A stretch of 19,193 bases of DNA from RFPI01 sp964398195 (GTDB lineage Bacteria > Pseudomonadota > Gammaproteobacteria > Burkholderiales > Methylophilaceae): positions 1 through 19,193 of the forward strand of contig CAYNLW010000023.1 in assembly GCA_964398195.1 (NCBI GenBank), read 5' to 3'. Position numbers and translations under genes: made by a program. Positions 12,990 through 19,193 of the stretch are shown in pieces. The notes under the pieces are model-generated. The model was not told where the DNA came from. It saw only the letters and a program-made list of their open reading frames with translations, and did no database searches. Positions within the stretch are counted from its first letter, which is position 1. Every line of letters begins with the position of its first letter.

Positions 12990-14435
12990 TTACGCGACAG
13001 TTGTTGCGTTTTTGTATAAGGCCAAGGCAAGGTTTCTTTGCTCGGCATGATCGACGATGGGCATAGGGTAGTCATCACCTAGCTTTATCCCCAGCTGTTG
13101 CAGGCGCAGCGGCGGGATTTGCCACGGCGCGTGTATCTCTTTATCGCTACATTCAGCCAGTTCTGGCACGTATTTGCGGATAAATTGTCCTTGCGGGTCA
13201 AACTTCTCCGATTGGCTAAGCGGGTTAAAAATTCTAAACCACGGCTGTGCATCGCATCCGGTCGAGGCTGCCCATTGCCAGCCGCCGTTATTGGCGCTGA
13301 GGTCGAAGTCGATTAACTGCTGGGCAAAATAACGCTCACCCCAGCGCCAATCGATCAACAGGTCTTTGACCAAGAAGCTGGCAGTGACCATGCGCAGGCG
13401 GTTGTGCATATAGCCAGTCTGATTCAACTGGCGCATGGCAGCGTCGATAATCGGGAAGCCGGTGCGGCCTTGGCACCATGCGTCGAACCAGTCTTGCCGA
13501 TTGGGGAAGGGCAAAGCGTCAAATTCTCGCTTGAAGGCTTTGCCACTCGCCACATCGGGGCGGTGGAATAAAATCTGGAAATAGAAATCGCGCCATATCA
13601 ATTCATTCAGCCAAGTTTGCGCGCCTTGATTGTGCTGTTGCCAAGCGAAATGGGCGATTTGTCTGACGGAAATGGTGCCAAAGCGTAAATGCACGGACAA
13701 ATACGAGGGGCCTTTGACCGCCGGGAAGTTGCGCGTGTCGGCGTATTGGCTGATACGGCGCTGAAAGTCTTGCCATAGCTGTTGTGCCCCTGACATGCCC
13801 AACGGCATCTTAAGCTGCAATAAATTGCTCTCGCTAAAGCCCATCTCGGCTAGGCTAGGGATAGGCTGCGCATATTCAGCGCTGGGTGGCGCAAGGCGCG
13901 ACCATAGGCTAGCGACTGGATAGGCTAATAAATGTTGCTCGCTGAGTTGTTTTAATACCGCATTTTTATACGGCGTGAATACGCTATACGGCTTGCCTTG
14001 CTGGCTAAGGATCTGGTCGCGCTCGAATAGCACTTGGTCTTGCGATTGCTCAAAGGCTATGCCCAGTCCAGCCAGTTGTTGGGCGACCCAGTGGTCGCGC
14101 TGTTGGGCAAACGGCTCGTAGTCGCGATTGCTAAACACCGCGTTCACTTGCAGTTGTTGCGCCAGCTTGGGGATAGCGCTGCGTGCGCTGTCATACAGCA
14201 CGATTAAGTCACCGCCATGTTGTTGCAAGGCAGTTTTGAGTTGCTCTATGGCGTGCCAGATAAACTCTACGCGGCGGTCTTGTCTATTGCTGAGTTGATC
14301 CAATATGTCGCGGTCAAAGACAAAGACGCAAAACACTTGCTGCGACTGCGATAGCGCGTGATACAAAGCAGCATGATCCACGTCGCGCAAATCGCGTCTG
14401 AACCAAAGCAAACTTTTGCCATATTGTGGGTGCAT
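12990..14435 (-). CDS. phrB: Deoxyribodipyrimidine photolyase (class I CPD type)
   Basis: Uses blue light and FADH- to split cyclobutane pyrimidine dimers. The N-terminal antenna domain starts LLWFRRDLRDVDHAAL. The C-terminal FAD domain contains GPSYLSVHLRFGTIS, LNELIWRDFYFQILFHRP, GRTGFPIIDAAMRQL, GYMHNRLRMVTASFLVKDLLIDWRWGERYF and the signature DLSANNGGWQWAASTGCDAQPWFRIFNP. I start it at ATG 14433-14435 (MHPQYGKSLLWF), giving 481 residues, because this leaves four bases to the rlmH stop and has GAGAG seven bases upstream. An ATG at 14483 would add 16 residues overlapping rlmH. All aromatic and FAD-contacting motifs look intact. Confidence 0.96.
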   Translation of the reverse strand: MHPQYGKSLLWFRRDLRDVDHAALYHALSQSQQVFCVFVFDRDILDQLSNRQDRRVEFIWHAIEQLKTALQQHGGDLIVLYDSARSAIPKLAQQLQVNAVFSNRDYEPFAQQRDHWVAQQLAGLGIAFEQSQDQVLFERDQILSQQGKPYSVFTPYKNAVLKQLSEQHLLAYPVASLWSRLAPPSAEYAQPIPSLAEMGFSESNLLQLKMPLGMSGAQQLWQDFQRRISQYADTRNFPAVKGPSYLSVHLRFGTISVRQIAHFAWQQHNQGAQTWLNELIWRDFYFQILFHRPDVASGKAFKREFDALPFPNRQDWFDAWCQGRTGFPIIDAAMRQLNQTGYMHNRLRMVTASFLVKDLLIDWRWGERYFAQQLIDFDLSANNGGWQWAASTGCDAQPWFRIFNPLSQSEKFDPQGQFIRKYVPELAECSDKEIHAPWQIPPLRLQQLGIKLGDDYPMPIVDHAEQRNLALALYKNATTVA

Positions 14436-14439
14436 ACCA

Positions 14440-14907
14440 TTACTCTCGATGATAAGGATGTTGTTGCAATATGCTGAGCGCACGATATAGCTGTTCGCAT
14501 AACAGCACGCGCACCATGCCGTGCGGTAAAGTCAGTTTGGATAGCCCCCATTGCCAAGCAGCTTGCTGTTTTAGGCTGTCATCTAGCCCATCAGCGCCGC
14601 CTATCACCAGCGCGACATTTTTGCCTAGTCGTTGCCAATCTTGCATACGCTGCGCCAGTTGTTGCGTGGTGACTTGCGCGCCATGCTCGTCTAGCACCAC
14701 CAAGTAGTCTTGCGCGACTGCTTCTAAAATGCGTTTGGCTTCGGCTTGTTGCACGCTGCTAGCGGATTTGCCAGCGGCGCGTTTATCCGGTTTGATTTCG
14801 ATAATTTCTAGCTGCATCTCGCGCGGCATGCGCTTGCTGTATTCTTGACAGGCCTGTTCTACCCAATCAGGCATTTTATGACCCACGCTAATAATGCGTA
14901 GTTTCAT
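14440..14907 (-). CDS. rlmH: 23S rRNA (pseudouridine-1915-N3) methyltransferase
   Basis: SPOUT-class methyltransferase that methylates pseudouridine 1915 in helix 69 of 23S rRNA on assembled ribosomes. The 155-residue length is standard. Visible motifs are the N-terminal MKLRIISVGHKMPDWVEQACQEYSKRMP, the central FxIGG-type SAM motif as VALVIGGADGLDD, and the C-terminal trefoil knot LSKLTLPHGMVRVLLCEQLYRALSILQQHPYHRE. It follows rsfS after 12 bases, the usual rsfS-rlmH pair. Confidence 0.97.
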   Translation of the reverse strand: MKLRIISVGHKMPDWVEQACQEYSKRMPREMQLEIIEIKPDKRAAGKSASSVQQAEAKRILEAVAQDYLVVLDEHGAQVTTQQLAQRMQDWQRLGKNVALVIGGADGLDDSLKQQAAWQWGLSKLTLPHGMVRVLLCEQLYRALSILQQHPYHRE

Positions 14908-14919
14908 GGCGAAGATAAA

Positions 14920-15282
14920 TTAATTGGCTTTGCCGGGGCTGGCGTTGAGTCGGGAATCTTGACTGGCGCCCCACAGTTGTTCGAGGTTATAATAGGCGCG
15001 GGTGGTTGGCAGCATGATATGCACGATAATCTCGCCCAAATCTAATAACACCCACTCGCCCTCGCGTTCGCCTTCTATGCCACGGGTGGGCACACCTAGC
15101 AGCTTTAATTTCTCGCTGACATTGTGTGCGACCGCTTTAGATTGGCGCGAGGAACTGGCGCTGGCGACTATCATATAGCTGGCCATCGAGGTCAGTTTTC
15201 TGACGTCCATGACATTGATATCGAAACCTTTGATGTCTTCGATTGAATCCACCACTGCTTGCTTAATTTGCTCTAATTCCAT
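14920..15282 (-). CDS. rsfS: Ribosome silencing factor RsfS
   Basis: Binds ribosomal protein L14 and blocks subunit joining when nutrients are short; it also aids 50S maturation. The 120-residue protein shows family motifs in order: VVDSIEDIKGFDINVMDVRKLTSMASYMIVASASSSRQSKAVA, GVPTRGIEGEREGEWVLLDLGEIIVHIM, and REYY-like TRAYYNLEQLWG. In most relatives nadD lies directly upstream. Here the upstream gene is panD, 36 bases away, and nadD is not in the window. No clear Shine-Dalgarno is seen. Confidence 0.96.
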   Translation of the reverse strand: MELEQIKQAVVDSIEDIKGFDINVMDVRKLTSMASYMIVASASSSRQSKAVAHNVSEKLKLLGVPTRGIEGEREGEWVLLDLGEIIVHIMLPTTRAYYNLEQLWGASQDSRLNASPGKAN

Positions 15283-15318
15283 GAATAATGCGCGCTCTTG
15301 GCTAGGTGAAGACAGGCC

Positions 15319-15699
15319 TTAAGCGGCCTGTACAGGGATGTCGTTGCGTTGATCGACAATGCGATTTTGTTGGTCAACATACACCAACTGGGGTTTGAAA
15401 TTGCTTAATTCGACTTCGTTATAGACCGCGTAACTGGCGATAATCAGTAAATGTCCAGGCTCGGCTTTGCGGGCTGCGGCGCCGTTCACTGAGATAATCC
15501 CAGAGCCACGTTGGGCGCGTATGGCATAGGTGGTAAAACGCTCGCCGTTATTGATATTGTAGATATCGATTTGCTGATACTCCTTAATATCCGCCGCCTC
15601 TAACAATAACTCGTCTATGGCGCAGGAACCTTCATAGTCCAATTCAGAATGCGTGCAACGCACTCGGTGTAACTTGGATTTAAGCATGGTTCTTTGCAT
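15319..15699 (-). CDS. panD: Aspartate 1-decarboxylase (pyruvoyl enzyme)
   Basis: Makes beta-alanine from aspartate for pantothenate synthesis. The proenzyme self-cleaves between Gly24 and Ser25 to form its pyruvoyl group. The sequence YEGSCAID places Gly and Ser exactly at 24 and 25 when the protein starts at ATG 15697-15699 (MQRTMLKSKLHRV). AGGGGA four bases before that ATG supports it. A further upstream ATG at 15726 would add nine residues and is rejected. The rest (NGERFTTYAI, GAAARKAEPGHLLIIASYA) is typical, 126 residues in all. It has its own strong promoter although panB and panC lie just upstream. Confidence 0.97.
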   Translation of the reverse strand: MQRTMLKSKLHRVRCTHSELDYEGSCAIDELLLEAADIKEYQQIDIYNINNGERFTTYAIRAQRGSGIISVNGAAARKAEPGHLLIIASYAVYNEVELSNFKPQLVYVDQQNRIVDQRNDIPVQAA

Positions 15700-15754
15700 A
15701 GTTCCCCTATCTATACAAGACGACACTGCAAGTGCCGATTAAAAAAGGACGCAT

Positions 15755-15783
15755 ATTATAGGGCTAAGTGCTTGCTTAGCCAA
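15755..15783 (-). promoter_or_regulatory. panD promoter
   Basis: On the minus strand TTGGCT (15783-15778), 17 bases, perfect TATAAT (15760-15755). A start about seven bases further gives a leader of roughly 50 bases before the panD ATG. This is the clearest sigma-70 promoter in the window and should drive panD-rsfS-rlmH, perhaps also phrB. Confidence 0.8.
15762..15781. promoter_or_regulatory. Perfect palindrome filling the panD promoter spacer
   Basis: GGCTAAG, TGCTTG, CTTAGCC: a perfect seven-base inverted repeat with a six-base centre. It spans from within the -35 hexamer to one base short of the -10. A 20-base dyad in this position is typical of a repressor or MerR-type activator site. 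No regulator gene is nearby. Confidence 0.5.
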
Positions 15784-15798
15784 ATTTTTTACTTCGGC

Positions 15799-15963
15799 CG
15801 TCATTCCGTTGAAAAACGGAATCCAGTGACTTTCTCAAATAAAAAGGGAATTTTTACAATGTCATTCTGCGCGCAGTCGCAGAATCCAGGACAAAACCAA
15901 TAAGGCATTTTTTTCCTTATTTAATACCAACGCCACTGGATAACGACTTTCGTCGGTATGACG
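15799..15963. repeat. Cluster of three palindromic GTCAT...ATCCAG(TG) repeats
   Basis: Copy 1 (15799-15828) is CGTC, then ATTCCGTT-GAAA-AACGGAAT (perfect eight-pair stem with GAAA loop), then CCAGTG. Copy 2 (15861-15889) is GTC, then ATTCTGCG, six bases, CGCAGAAT, then CCAG. Copy 3 (15934-15963) is inverted: CACTGG, then ATAACGAC-TTTC-GTCGGTAT, then GACG. Copies 1 and 3 thus form the ends of a 165-base inverted arrangement. Repeats of this type (GTCATTCC stem GGAATCCAG) are widespread between proteobacterial genes and resemble REP/RS3-type elements. The cluster begins 9 bases past the panC stop and separates panC from panD. Confidence 0.85.
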
Positions 15964-15972
15964 AATCGATTG

Positions 15973-16854
15973 TTAGATTTGGTATTCGATATTATCTATT
16001 AGGCGCGTTTCGCCTAGGTAGGCGGCGCCTAGAATGACGTAGCTGGCTTGCTTACCTTGGGCGGGTAATAGCGTATCGGGGTGGCAGATTTGCACATAGT
16101 CCACGCGCCAGCCTAGTTGCTGTAATTGCGCTTGCGCTTGTGCTTCTAGGGCGCGAATTTGTGCGCTGCTTAAGGGGTGTTGCGCTTGGTGTTGTTGCGC
16201 GCTGTTGAGCAAGGTTTGATACAAGCCGCTAGCAAGGGCGCGTTGCGCTGGGCTTAAATAGCCATTGCGTGAGCTGAGCGCTAGGCCATCTGGCTCTCTG
16301 ATGGTGGGCGCAGCGATAATTTCTATGGGCAAATTGAATTGCCGCACCATTTGCCGTATCACACTGAGTTGTTGAAAGTCTTTTTTGCCAAACAGCGCGA
16401 TGGCCTGTTGGCAACCATTAAAAAATACCAAATTAAATAGCTTTAATACCACGGTCGCCACGCCATTAAAGTGCCCCGGCCGCGATGCGCCACACAATCT
16501 ATCTGCCACGGCGGGCAGACTGACCAGCACGTCTTGCCCAGTGCTGCGCTGGCTGGCGTCGAAATCAGGATAGATGGTGTGGTTTTCTGGTACGAACAGC
16601 ACATCTACACCAGCGTTTTCTAATAGCGCGATATCTTGCGCTAGCGTGCGTGGGTAGCGGTTAAAGTCTTCATTGGCGCCGAATTGCAGCGGATTCACAT
16701 AAATACTCACCACCACCAGCGCGCCTGTGGCAGCGGCTTGTTGCACAAGGCTGAGATGGCCTTGGTGCAGATTGCCCATGGTGGGCACCAAGGCGATGCG
16801 TGGCGCGCCTTGCAAAGCCTGTCTTAACTCGGATTGATGTTGAATTATTTGCAT
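15973..16854 (-). CDS. panC: Pantothenate synthetase
   Basis: Joins pantoate and beta-alanine with ATP to make pantothenate. The 293-residue protein shows the nucleotidyltransferase motif in PTMGNLHQGHLSLV, followed by VVSIYVNPLQFGANEDFNRYPRTL, GHFNGVATVVLKLFNLV, ALFGKKDFQQLSVIRQMV (KMSKS-equivalent region nearby) and REPDGLALSSRNGYL. The C-terminal domain is glutamine-rich in places but complete. The start lies two bases after the panB stop, so the two are cotranslated. Confidence 0.98.
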   Translation of the reverse strand: MQIIQHQSELRQALQGAPRIALVPTMGNLHQGHLSLVQQAAATGALVVVSIYVNPLQFGANEDFNRYPRTLAQDIALLENAGVDVLFVPENHTIYPDFDASQRSTGQDVLVSLPAVADRLCGASRPGHFNGVATVVLKLFNLVFFNGCQQAIALFGKKDFQQLSVIRQMVRQFNLPIEIIAAPTIREPDGLALSSRNGYLSPAQRALASGLYQTLLNSAQQHQAQHPLSSAQIRALEAQAQAQLQQLGWRVDYVQICHPDTLLPAQGKQASYVILGAAYLGETRLIDNIEYQI

Positions 16855-16856
16855 GC

Positions 16857-17687
16857 TTAGTAGCTATGTTGCGGGCCGGGGAACTGGCCTTGTTTAACGC
16901 TTTGCACGTAGTCGGCAATGGCGCTTTGTATGCTGTGATGCTGTGCCAAAAAGTTTTTGACAAAGCGCGGTGTTTTAAAGCCTACGCTGGTAGCGCCAGT
17001 CTGCGCTAGCTGAGCCGGCCCATCATAGATGCCCAATAAATCGTGCAATACCAGCACTTGTCCGTCGCAATCCACACCGGCGCCTATGCCTATGGTGGGG
17101 ATATGCAAGGCCTTGCTAATGCTTTGCGCCAAGCTGGCCGGCACCATTTCTAGTACCAAAGCGCTGACGCCGGCTTGTTGCAGGGCGAGCGCGTCTTGCA
17201 TCATCTGTTGCGCTTGTTGTGGGGTTTTGCCTTGAATCTTATAGCCGCCCAATTGCTGCACCGATTGCGGGGTAAAGCCTAAGTGGGCGCAAACTGGCAC
17301 GCCATGTTGGGTGAGATGTTGGGCGATGGCGATAATGCCGCCTGCGCCTTCTAGTTTCACCATATCCGCGCCAGCGGCGATCAGTTGCTGCGCATTGTGC
17401 AGCGCCTGTTGCGCCGAATGTTCGTAGCTATGCACCGGCATATCGCTGACGATTAAGCCAGTCGGCGCGCCTGCCCGCACCATCTGGGTGTGATATTGCA
17501 TATGCGCCAGCGTCACCGCCAGCGTATCCGCTTGGCCTTGTAAAACCATGCCCAATGAATCGCCTACCAACAAAGCGTCCACCCCCTGCGCCAGCATGAT
17601 CTTGGCGAAGCTGGCGTCATAGCAAGTGAGCATGGCAATTTTTTCGCCACGTTGTTTATATACTTGCAGTTGCGCCAAGGTCGTCAT
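16857..17687 (-). CDS. panB: 3-methyl-2-oxobutanoate hydroxymethyltransferase
   Basis: Adds a hydroxymethyl group from methylene-tetrahydrofolate to ketoisovalerate, giving ketopantoate for pantothenate. The 276-residue protein has the conserved MLTCYDASFAKIMLAQGVDALLVGDSLGMVLQG near the start (metal-binding Asp in VGDS), then VTLAHMQYHTQMVRAG, MPVHSY, VKLEGAG, VCAHLGFTPQS and TIGIGAGVDCDGQVLVLHDLLG. Length and motifs are standard. It follows the deoxynucleoside kinase gene after 39 bases and precedes panC by two. Confidence 0.98.
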   Translation of the reverse strand: MTTLAQLQVYKQRGEKIAMLTCYDASFAKIMLAQGVDALLVGDSLGMVLQGQADTLAVTLAHMQYHTQMVRAGAPTGLIVSDMPVHSYEHSAQQALHNAQQLIAAGADMVKLEGAGGIIAIAQHLTQHGVPVCAHLGFTPQSVQQLGGYKIQGKTPQQAQQMMQDALALQQAGVSALVLEMVPASLAQSISKALHIPTIGIGAGVDCDGQVLVLHDLLGIYDGPAQLAQTGATSVGFKTPRFVKNFLAQHHSIQSAIADYVQSVKQGQFPGPQHSY

Positions 17688-17726
17688 GGGGAATAGCTTA
17701 GGGTTAGTAGCTAGCGCGGGTGAGGC

Positions 17727-18386
17727 TTAATCGTCTAGCACGGGATTAAAAAATTCGCGCGGCGATTGCATTTGCAATATGCGTTCTATTAGCAAGTCCA
17801 GCGCGGCTTGGTTGTTCAGGATATTCAAGTTTTGATTATTGACGATCAACAAGGGGGCGCCACTGTAGCTATGGAAAAACTCGCTATAAGCGTCTGCCAA
17901 GCGGCTTAAATAGTCTTTGGAAATGCTTTGCTCGTAGTCGATATTTCTTTCTTCTACCCGACTTAACAGCTCTTCCACTGGGGTTTGCAGGTAAATCACC
18001 AAGTCCGGTTGGGAAGTCTTGAGGCGCATGGTGTGGTAGATGGCTTGATACAACTCGAGCTCGTCTGGGGCTAGATTGATGCGCGCAAAAATCGGGTCTT
18101 TTTCTATAAAAAAATCCGCTACCGAGGCATCGCCGAAGATGTCTTGTTGTTGCAAATCTTGCAGCTGCTTGGCACGTTGGAATAAAAAATGCAGCTGGGT
18201 GGGCAGGGCATAGCGCGGCATATCGCGATAGAAGCGCTCGAGGAAAGGGTTTTCTTCGGCTTTTTCAAGTAATAAATTGACTTGATAGAGCTCGGCTAAT
18301 TTTTTCGCCAGCGTGGTTTTGCCGCTACCTATCGGGCCTTCAATCACGATGCTGGGATATTTTTGGAAAATTTGCGGATTAGTCAT
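17727..18386 (-). CDS. Deoxynucleoside kinase (dGK/dAK/dCK family)
   Basis: Phosphorylates deoxynucleosides in the salvage pathway. Substrate choice cannot be read from the sequence, though bacterial relatives are usually deoxyadenosine or deoxyguanosine kinases. The P-loop EGPIGSGKTT is at residues 16-25. ERFYRDMPRYALPTQLHFLFQRAKQL gives the substrate-pocket helix and PDLVIYLQTPVEELLSRVEERN carries the DRS/ERN-like and lid regions. The 219 residues are typical. An in-frame TAG lies six codons upstream, so the ATG at 18386 is the earliest start. No Shine-Dalgarno precedes it. A 24-codon reading frame overlaps its start (see 18379-18453). It is placed between folK and panB as in other betaproteobacteria. 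Confidence 0.93.
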   Translation of the reverse strand: MTNPQIFQKYPSIVIEGPIGSGKTTLAKKLAELYQVNLLLEKAEENPFLERFYRDMPRYALPTQLHFLFQRAKQLQDLQQQDIFGDASVADFFIEKDPIFARINLAPDELELYQAIYHTMRLKTSQPDLVIYLQTPVEELLSRVEERNIDYEQSISKDYLSRLADAYSEFFHSYSGAPLLIVNNQNLNILNNQAALDLLIERILQMQSPREFFNPVLDD

Positions 18387-18453
18387 GAGTCGTATTATCT
18401 AAGAATTTGCCTGACTGTGGGAGCTTCACGCTAGGGATTTTTTTGCTGGGCAT
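18379..18453 (-). CDS. Possible 24-residue leader ORF before the deoxynucleoside kinase
   Basis: An ATG at 18451-18453 opens a 24-codon frame, MPSKKIPSVKLPQSGKFLDN then TTHD. It fills most of the folK-kinase spacer and stops eight bases into the kinase gene (CATGACTAA). The kinase itself has no ribosome binding site, so ribosomes finishing this frame could restart on the kinase ATG. Against this, the leader has no good Shine-Dalgarno (only AGAAAA) and I recognise no homologue. A frame of this length can occur by chance. Confidence 0.22.
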   Translation of the reverse strand: MPSKKIPSVKLPQSGKFLDNTTHD

Positions 18454-18471
18454 TTTTTCTAGCGATGTTAA

Positions 18472-18987
18472 TCAGCTGAGTTTCACCACTCCATGCTGCG
18501 GCGCTAGCTGTTGCGTCAGATTCTCTTGCTCTAGCTGTTTGAGCAAAGCCTTTACTGGCCCTTGTCCGGGGATTAGCAAGTCGGGGGCGATTTCGCACAA
18601 AGGCACCAAGACAAAAGCGCGGCTGTGTAGGCGCGGGTGTGGCAAGGTCAGGCGCGCGCTATGCTGTTGGCTGAGTCCGTAGCACAACAGGTCTAAATCC
18701 AGCGTGCGAGGCGCGTCTTTAAATGGACGTTGGCGGCCAAACTGTTGTTCTAGTTGCAATAAAAAGTCCAATAGCTGCTCGGCGCTCAGCGTGGTGCTCA
18801 CCGCAATCACCGCATTGATAAAGTCGTCTTGCTGGGTATAGCCCATCGGCGCGGTTCGATAGAGCGAGGATTGTTGCTGAAGCTGGATTTGCTCATGTTG
18901 CGCGATATGCTGGATAGCCTCGCGTATATTTTGCTGCGGCTTATGCAGATTACTGCCTAGCCCGATATAGGCGGTGACGGCGGACAT
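18472..18987 (-). CDS. folK: 6-hydroxymethyl-7,8-dihydropterin pyrophosphokinase
   Basis: Transfers pyrophosphate from ATP to hydroxymethyl-dihydropterin, giving the substrate for dihydropteroate synthase in folate synthesis. The 171-residue protein carries the family pattern: AYIGLGSNLHKPQQNI at the N-terminus, SLYRTAPMGYTQQDDFINAV, the glutamine- and arginine-containing LEQQFGRQRPFKDAPRTLDLDLL (metal-binding DLDLL), and LPHPRLHSRAFVLVPL. Its ATG shares one base with the pcnB stop (TAATG), so it is translationally coupled to pcnB. Confidence 0.97.
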   Translation of the reverse strand: MSAVTAYIGLGSNLHKPQQNIREAIQHIAQHEQIQLQQQSSLYRTAPMGYTQQDDFINAVIAVSTTLSAEQLLDFLLQLEQQFGRQRPFKDAPRTLDLDLLCYGLSQQHSARLTLPHPRLHSRAFVLVPLCEIAPDLLIPGQGPVKALLKQLEQENLTQQLAPQHGVVKLS

Positions 18988-19193
18988 TATGGCTCGCTGT
19001 GCTGGTCGGTATGGCTTTGGGCGGTGTTATTTTCGCCCGCTTGATGTTCGCCAGAGGACGATTTTCTCTTTCTGCGTCTGCGCTTTTTCTTGCCCTGTTC
19101 AGGCAATAGCAGATTGGCGCGCGTGTTGCTGTCGGCCCCGACAAATTGTTGCCACCAGTGGGCTAGCTCGGCGCTGACTTCACCGGATTCACA
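18987..19193 (-). CDS. pcnB: Poly(A) polymerase I, C-terminal end
   Basis: A frame open from the right edge to a TAA at 18987-18989 encodes the last 68 residues of a protein. It begins CESGEVSAELAHWWQQFVGA, which matches the end of the poly(A) polymerase I family. It then runs into a strongly basic stretch KKKRRRRKRK followed by a polar serine/histidine-rich tail. PcnB adds A tails to RNA and so promotes its decay; the basic C-terminus is known to bind RNA. pcnB directly before folK is the common proteobacterial arrangement. The rest of the gene lies outside the window. Confidence 0.88.
   Translation of the reverse strand, partial: CESGEVSAELAHWWQQFVGADSNTRANLLLPEQGKKKRRRRKRKSSSGEHQAGENNTAQSHTDQHSEP

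Noticed and set aside
14436..14483. Upstream ATG for phrB
   Set aside because: It overlaps rlmH and adds 16 residues before the conserved photolyase N-terminus.
15700..15726. Upstream ATG for panD
   Set aside because: It would move the self-cleavage serine from position 25 to 34; the ATG at 15699 has AGGGGA upstream.
15694..15903. 69-codon plus-strand frame between panD and panC
   Set aside because: It runs through the panD promoter and two palindromic repeats; the residues are repeat-derived.

Overview
The window is a dense stretch of chromosomal housekeeping genes from a Gram-negative proteobacterium, most likely a betaproteobacterium. That rests on gene order and protein style: recA-recX-alaS-lysC-tRNA-Ser, the folK-deoxynucleoside kinase-panB-panC block, and yjgA/darP divergent from pmbA. 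A methylotroph-like Nitrosomonadales or a Neisseriales member would fit, but I cannot settle the family from sequence alone. There is no prophage, IS element, CRISPR array, toxin-antitoxin pair or obvious defence system, and no gene looks broken.

Layout. Positions 1-8781 are all on the minus strand, transcribed right to left: mog, thiL, pgpA and pncC (tightly packed, possibly one transcript), then recA, recX, alaS, lysC and a partial tRNA-Ser(GCU). A plus-strand gene for a secreted PDZ protein (8956-9672) meets minus-strand darP tail to tail with no bases between the stop codons. pmbA is plus strand and divergent from darP. From 12155 to the right edge everything is minus strand again: pcnB (3' end only), folK, deoxynucleoside kinase, panB and panC; then a palindromic repeat cluster; then panD, rsfS, rlmH and phrB; then mlaA as a separate unit with its own promoter and terminator.

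How the genes work together. panB, panC and panD supply pantothenate for coenzyme A. folK serves folate, thiL thiamine diphosphate, and mog the molybdenum cofactor. rsfS, rlmH and darP act on the large ribosomal subunit. recA, recX and phrB handle DNA repair. pncC recycles nicotinamide mononucleotide. pgpA makes phosphatidylglycerol and mlaA removes stray phospholipid from the outer membrane.

The most unusual content lies between genes. Several spacers, and two places inside recX, are built from short tandem duplications: a 13-bp unit in six phased copies before alaS, a 17-bp unit in six copies before recA, an 18-bp pair beside it, a 17-bp pair that forms a promoter before the PDZ gene, a 15-bp pair before pmbA, and 15-16-bp units in recX. 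Other points are a likely internal start giving a separate lysC beta subunit, a perfect palindrome filling the spacer of the panD promoter, two clusters of palindromic intergenic repeats, and an abrupt change of codon choice in the last third of pmbA that continues in mlaA.
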